The translations under genes and the position numbers were made by a program. This document shows, in pieces, positions 14,380-17,887 of a stretch of DNA of 17,887 nt. The notes beneath the pieces were generated by a model. The model was not told where the DNA came from, ran no database searches, and worked only from the letters and a program-made list of their open reading frames with translations. Position 1 is the first letter of the stretch; each line of letters begins with the position of its first letter. The DNA comes from Anaerolineaceae bacterium UBA6105 (lineage in GTDB: Bacteria > Chloroflexota > Anaerolineae > Anaerolineales > Anaerolineaceae): positions 1 through 17,887 of the forward strand of contig DIWN01000075.1 of the NCBI GenBank assembly GCA_002423495.1, read 5' to 3'.

Positions 14380-15408
14380 TTACTCCAGGCGCGTCCTTTG
14401 TTTGTAGAGCAATAAGGCGTAAAGCGGAGCGCCTACAAAGCCTGTGAGGATCGAGAGCGGGATTTCCACGCTTGTGACGGTGCGGGCAAGCGTGTCGATC
14501 AACAGCATAAAAATCGCTCCGACTAGAATGGTTAAAGGCATGGAACGCGTGTTGTCACTGCCGACTATGAGACGGCTGAGGTGTGGGATTACCAGTCCGA
14601 CCCAGCCGATTGTGCCGCTGATGGACACGGCGCTGGCGGTCAGCAGGCTGGCGCAGATGATCACAATCGTGCGCACCTGTCGCAGGTTTACCCCCAGCGT
14701 GCGGGCTTCAAGGTCGCCAAATGAGAGGATATTGATCCGCCAGGAGAGTAACAGCAGCAGCGTAGAGCAGACCAGAAAGACGGGCAGGATCGCCCACAGT
14801 TCACGCCCCAGGATGGTTGCCAGGCTGCCCAACTGCCAGTAGACAATCGAAGCCAGCTCGGTTTGCTCTTCTGCCATAAATTTCATGATTGCGAGCACCG
14901 AGCTGAGAAAACCGCCGACGATGATGCCCGAAAGAACCAGCATCATGTTGGAGCGGTTGCGCAGAAGACGCGGCACTAAGGAGGTTATAAACACAGCCAG
15001 GATCCCGCCGGCAAAGGCAAAAATCTGGCGTGTCGCCAGCCCCGCACCCAGCAGTATCGCGGCTGAAGCCCCCACAGCCGCCCCGGATGAAACACCCAGC
15101 AGGTCCGGCGAGACCAATGGGTTGCGAAAAACGCTTTGGTAGACTGCTCCTGCCAGGGAAAGCATTGCTCCGATCATCACTGATGCCAGCACCCGCGGCA
15201 GGCGGACGTTGAACACAATGCTGTCCATCGCCGGGTCTACCGGAACATTCATTCCCAATCTTGAAAGAAAAACATTCAAAACTTTGCTCGGATCATTACT
15301 GTATCTCCCGAGACTGAGGGAAATAAAAATCCCCATTAATAAAAGCATAGACAAGAGCCAAAGCCATTGTCTATGCTTCTGATTTAAGGGAGTACTGCTT
15401 TTTTTCAA
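14380..15408 (-). CDS. FecCD-family permease of a metal-complex ABC importer
   Basis: The 342-residue membrane protein has about ten hydrophobic segments and the family hallmarks: LPRVLASVMIGAMLSLAGAV (74-93), then FRNPLVSPDLLGVSSGA, and near the C terminus GTIGWVGLVIPHLSRLIVG followed by EIPLSILTGFVGAPLYALLL. These proteins form a homodimeric or heterodimeric channel for siderophores, haem or cobalamin; only one permease gene is present, so a homodimer is expected. The start is TTG, 9 bases after the binding-protein stop, with only a weak AAAG element before it. A low-efficiency start may keep permease levels below those of the binding protein, which is inference. Confidence 0.93.
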   Translation of the reverse strand: MKKSSTPLNQKHRQWLWLLSMLLLMGIFISLSLGRYSNDPSKVLNVFLSRLGMNVPVDPAMDSIVFNVRLPRVLASVMIGAMLSLAGAVYQSVFRNPLVSPDLLGVSSGAAVGASAAILLGAGLATRQIFAFAGGILAVFITSLVPRLLRNRSNMMLVLSGIIVGGFLSSVLAIMKFMAEEQTELASIVYWQLGSLATILGRELWAILPVFLVCSTLLLLLSWRINILSFGDLEARTLGVNLRQVRTIVIICASLLTASAVSISGTIGWVGLVIPHLSRLIVGSDNTRSMPLTILVGAIFMLLIDTLARTVTSVEIPLSILTGFVGAPLYALLLYKQRTRLE

Positions 15409-15417
15409 ACTTTTACT

Positions 15418-16485
15418 TTACTCGATTCCCAATTCTTCTGCCGTGAAAGTTCTATCATAAACGATAGTGAAGAACTCGTCTACACTTTTCATCAAGTCTT
15501 CAAGGCTGTATAGATCGGGATGTAAGGTGTGAAGCGCCCAGTCCACACCAAGCGCTACTGCCGCGGTGGGCTGATCCCAGGGTTCGAGTCGTGAGGGGAA
15601 CTCGTAGACACGCTTGTTCTGGACGGCGCTGAGGCCACTCCAGGCGGGATCGTTCAGCAGGTCTTCAGCGGTATAGTCTGAATATTGAGGGAACCAGATA
15701 ACGTCCGGATCCCAGGCGATGATCTGTTCAATGCTGACGTCCACAAAACCGCCAAGACCTTCCACACCGCTGACAGCGTTCACACCGCCGCCTGCTTCGA
15801 TCAGGCTGGTCTGGATCATTGAACCCGGGGCAACCGAAAGGGCTGAACTGCTGCCAAGGAAGAGGACGGAAGGTTTCTCGGTCGTGTCCTTAAGCAGGGT
15901 CTGAGCGTTTTCGAGCTGGCTGTCCAGGAAAGAGCCAATCTTTTCCGCTTTTTCGCTCTCACCAACAGCTGTTCCAAGCAGTGTCAGGGTCTGTTTAATG
16001 GTTTCAAAGCTTTCGGTGCTGTCGAGGATGACCAGAACGGGGATGTTGGCAGCCTCGAATTGCGGCACGAGGTCCTGGTTGCGCTCAGGCAGGATGACCA
16101 AATCAGCTCCGCTGGCTATCACGCTTTCCAAATTTATGTTACTGCCCCTGCCGACTTCCGGCAATTCCTCAAATCCCTCAACCACCTGCTCGTAGAGTGC
16201 ACGCCCCATCGATTTGCTTCCGAAACCAACCAAATATTTGCCTCCGCCGCCAAGCACGATTGCCGCGTTGAGGGTGGGGTTGTGAGTGCCGGTTAGTTTG
16301 GAGGCAGCTTGTTCGAGGGTGACTTCGCGCCCGACAACATCAACGATCACAATTGCTTCAGCCGTAGGTTCCACAATATCCTCTTCGGTTGGTTGCGTGG
16401 GGGGTGTTTGGACGATGCAGGCGCTCATCAGAAGCATTACTGCCAGCATCAAGGGCAGGGCGAACTTTCTTACGGATTTAATCAT
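15418..16485 (-). CDS. Substrate-binding lipoprotein of the metal-complex importer
   Basis: The 355-residue product has a lipoprotein signal peptide with lipobox LMSAC (Cys23), a short Pro/Thr/Glu linker, and a class III (BtuF/FhuD-like) periplasmic-binding fold from about residue 45. Typical segments are VVGREVTLEQAASKLTG, GGGGKYLVGFG, ESVIASGADLVILPER (120-135) and AWDPDVIWFPQY. The many Gly residues in the N-lobe and His-Asn-Pro at 68-70 mark a subtype found beside FecCD permeases in anaerobes, from memory. It leads the operon that continues to the permease, ATPase, DUF364 protein and methyltransferase. I chose the ATG at 16485 because AAGGAG lies 6 bases upstream; the ATG at 16506 would swallow that site and lacks its own. 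The ligand is unknown. Confidence 0.9.
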   Translation of the reverse strand: MIKSVRKFALPLMLAVMLLMSACIVQTPPTQPTEEDIVEPTAEAIVIVDVVGREVTLEQAASKLTGTHNPTLNAAIVLGGGGKYLVGFGSKSMGRALYEQVVEGFEELPEVGRGSNINLESVIASGADLVILPERNQDLVPQFEAANIPVLVILDSTESFETIKQTLTLLGTAVGESEKAEKIGSFLDSQLENAQTLLKDTTEKPSVLFLGSSSALSVAPGSMIQTSLIEAGGGVNAVSGVEGLGGFVDVSIEQIIAWDPDVIWFPQYSDYTAEDLLNDPAWSGLSAVQNKRVYEFPSRLEPWDQPTAAVALGVDWALHTLHPDLYSLEDLMKSVDEFFTIVYDRTFTAEELGIE

Positions 16486-16491
16486 ACTAAA

Positions 16492-16497
16492 CTCCTT
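16492..16497 (-). promoter_or_regulatory. Shine-Dalgarno deciding the binding-protein start
   Basis: AAGGAG on the minus strand lies 6 bases before the ATG at 16485 and rules against the in-frame ATG at 16506. Confidence 0.8.
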
Positions 16498-16544
16498 CTT
16501 CTTCATGTTCTAGGTTAAAACGCTCAATAAATGAGCAATTGCAG

Positions 16545-16573
16545 ATTGTACCACCAATATTGAAATAATTCAC
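16545..16573 (-). promoter_or_regulatory. Candidate promoter of the importer operon
   Basis: On the minus strand TACAAT (16550-16545) is preceded at 17 bases by GTGAAT (16573-16568), a three-of-six -35. It would give a leader of about 50 bases. The leader contains a small hairpin, GCTCA and TGAGC (16522-16536), with no T run. No consensus Fur or DtxR site is evident. Confidence 0.4.
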
Positions 16574-16598
16574 TGGTTTAGTGCCTCACTGGTATACT
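16569..16598 (+). promoter_or_regulatory. Candidate promoter of the ABC-F gene
   Basis: TTCACT (16569-16574) and TATACT (16593-16598) are 18 bases apart. TATACT ends 9 bases before the ATG, so the leader would be only a few bases. The -35 overlaps the -35 candidate of the divergent importer promoter, which could make the two compete. Confidence 0.5.
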
Positions 16599-16607
16599 TT
16601 GAGTGCT

Positions 16608-17887
16608 ATGTCGCTCCTGACTGCCCAAAACCTTGCGAAGTCTTTTGGTCCCGTGGATATCTTTGATGGGATCAGTCTTTCGATTCCAAGGCGTGCCCGC
16701 ATTGCAATCGTAGGACCAAATGGCGTCGGAAAGACAACCCTTTTGCGCATTCTTGCCGGCGAGGATACGCCAACTGAAGGCTCTGTGCACCGCGCGAAAG
16801 GCCTGAAGCTGGGTTACCTGCCCCAGGAGGCGGTCAGCCAGCTGGAAGGAACGCTTTGGGATTCCTGCCTTTTAGCTTTTGAGGACCTGATCGCCAAAGG
16901 CGAAGAACTGCGTGAGATGGAAAAGTTGATGCAGGACCCCGCTTGCGATCCATCTGTGCTGGAACGTTACGGCAGGATTTTGACCCTTTTTGAAAACAGG
17001 GGGGGCTACACATATCATGCGCGCATTCATCAGACACTGGCCGGACTGGGATTTTTGGAGAGCGATTATGAGCGTCCCCTGACGCAGCTTTCCGGCGGGC
17101 AGCGAACCAGAGCCCGCCTGGCGCGCATCCTCCTGGATGACCCGGATTTGCTGCTGTTGGATGAGCCCAGCAACCACCTGGATATCAACGCCGTGGAATG
17201 GCTGGAAGCTTACCTGAGGGATTGGAACGGGGCAGTGGTGATCGTTTCGCATGACCGTTACTTTTTGGACCAGACTGCCCATTTCATCTGGGAGATGACA
17301 CCGGCATTGGAAGTCTATCGCGGCAATTACACCGCCTATTTACGCCAGCGCGAGGAACGCTACACGCGCCGCCTGGCGGAGTTTGAGGCACAAAACGAGT
17401 ATATTGAGAAACAGCAGGACTATATCCGGCGTTTCCTGGGTACACAGAACAACAGCCAGGCACGCGGCAGGCAGCGACGCCTTGAGCGCTTGCTGGCAGA
17501 CTCGCGCCTGACCGCACCGACTGCCAATATCCGCCCGATGCATCTGCGCTTCAAGCTGGCAGATCGCTCTGGCAACCTGGTTTTGCGCACCTACGATTTG
17601 CAGGTGGGCTATGAGGATGAAGGGCGACCGCTTTTCAACTGCCCGGATTTGGTGTTGGAAAGGCGTGAATGTGTCGCCGTAATCGGACCCAATGGCGCTG
17701 GCAAGACGACCCTTTTGAAGACAGTTCTGAACCAGACTCCTCCCTACGACGGTCGGGTGGAAATGGGAGCGAACCTCAAGGTGGGCTACTTTGCCCAGGC
17801 GCATGAGGGTTTGGTGGCTGAAAACACCCTGATGGATGAAATCGGCATTGTTGCCCCGGGCATGCTGCCGGCGGAAGCGCGCAACTA
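16608..17887 (+). CDS. ABC-F family ATPase, N-terminal part, truncated by the window edge
   Basis: The reading frame is open for 426 codons to the right edge. ABC-F proteins have two ATPase domains and no membrane segments and act on the ribosome as translation factors or as antibiotic-protection proteins. Domain one has Walker A GPNGVGKTT (36-44), signature LSGGQRTRARLARILL (161-176), Walker B LLLLDEPSNHLD (181-192) and switch His215 in VSHDRYFLD. A charged helical linker (about 233-310) follows, and the second domain begins with Walker A GPNGAGKTT (360-368). The second signature lies outside. The linker that contacts the peptidyl-transferase centre is of ordinary length, so housekeeping (Uup/EttA-like) and resistance types cannot be separated. 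There is no clear Shine-Dalgarno, so a near-leaderless start is likely. Confidence 0.9.
   Translation, partial: MSLLTAQNLAKSFGPVDIFDGISLSIPRRARIAIVGPNGVGKTTLLRILAGEDTPTEGSVHRAKGLKLGYLPQEAVSQLEGTLWDSCLLAFEDLIAKGEELREMEKLMQDPACDPSVLERYGRILTLFENRGGYTYHARIHQTLAGLGFLESDYERPLTQLSGGQRTRARLARILLDDPDLLLLDEPSNHLDINAVEWLEAYLRDWNGAVVIVSHDRYFLDQTAHFIWEMTPALEVYRGNYTAYLRQREERYTRRLAEFEAQNEYIEKQQDYIRRFLGTQNNSQARGRQRRLERLLADSRLTAPTANIRPMHLRFKLADRSGNLVLRTYDLQVGYEDEGRPLFNCPDLVLERRECVAVIGPNGAGKTTLLKTVLNQTPPYDGRVEMGANLKVGYFAQAHEGLVAENTLMDEIGIVAPGMLPAEARN

Noticed and set aside
16522..16536. Small hairpin in the importer leader as a riboswitch or metal-regulator site
   Set aside because: The stem is only 5 base pairs, the leader is about 50 bases, and nothing matches a cobalamin riboswitch, Fur box or DtxR site.
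1..17887. Mobile element, CRISPR, tRNA or toxin-antitoxin content
   Set aside because: I saw no transposase or integrase motif, no regularly spaced direct repeats, no tRNA-like cloverleaf and no toxin pair on either strand.

Overview
The window reads as a chromosomal stretch of a Gram-negative-like or monoderm anaerobe, most likely a Chloroflexota bacterium of the Anaerolineae type. This is inference. It rests on the mid-range GC content, on several predicted lipoproteins that carry long Thr/Pro-rich linkers after the lipobox, on mixed ATG/GTG/TTG starts, and on the gene set (DUF364, MEMO-like protein, double-CDGSH protein, NAD(P)H-FMN reductase). No tRNA, rRNA, CRISPR array, insertion sequence or phage gene is visible. 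Coding density is high and no gap exceeds 200 bases.

Layout, left to right. Positions 1-2644 (minus strand) hold a tight run MEMO-family protein > Thr/Pro-linker lipoprotein > PriA. The first two overlap by 8 bases. PriA is cut by the left edge and starts with TTG. A strong bidirectional terminator at 2693-2722 separates this run from a MarR-type regulator (2779-3240), whose promoter is overlaid by inverted repeats. Upstream of it, also on minus, lie a cell-envelope pair coupled by an ATGA overlap (LysM-M23 peptidase > lipoprotein with a Cys/His hydrolase-like domain), an AlkX/YcaQ-type DNA glycosylase, an NADPH-dependent FMN reductase, a short unknown protein, and a CDGSH/4Fe-4S/CDGSH iron-sulphur protein.

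Positions 8710-12039 form a mixed island: a plus-strand intracellular GH13 glycosidase, a convergent minus-strand lipoprotein with a probable jelly-roll domain, and a plus-strand acidic helical protein of unknown role. Shared bidirectional terminators lie at 10395-10423 and 12051-12077.

Positions 12076-16485 (minus) are the most coherent system: a five-gene operon in the order substrate-binding lipoprotein > FecCD permease > ATPase > DUF4213/DUF364 protein > class I SAM methyltransferase. Gaps are 9, 2 and 8 bases, and the last junction is a TAATG overlap. It looks like an importer for a metal or metal complex with two dedicated cytoplasmic partners. The ligand cannot be read from sequence. 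Divergently, an ABC-F ATPase starts at 16608 and runs off the right edge.

The items most worth following up are the importer-DUF364-methyltransferase operon, a recurring arrangement in which a -10-like hexamer lies 6-9 bases before a start codon with no Shine-Dalgarno (suggesting leaderless mRNAs), the MarR operator structure, the inverted repeat before the GH13 gene, and the coupled M23/cysteine-hydrolase envelope pair.
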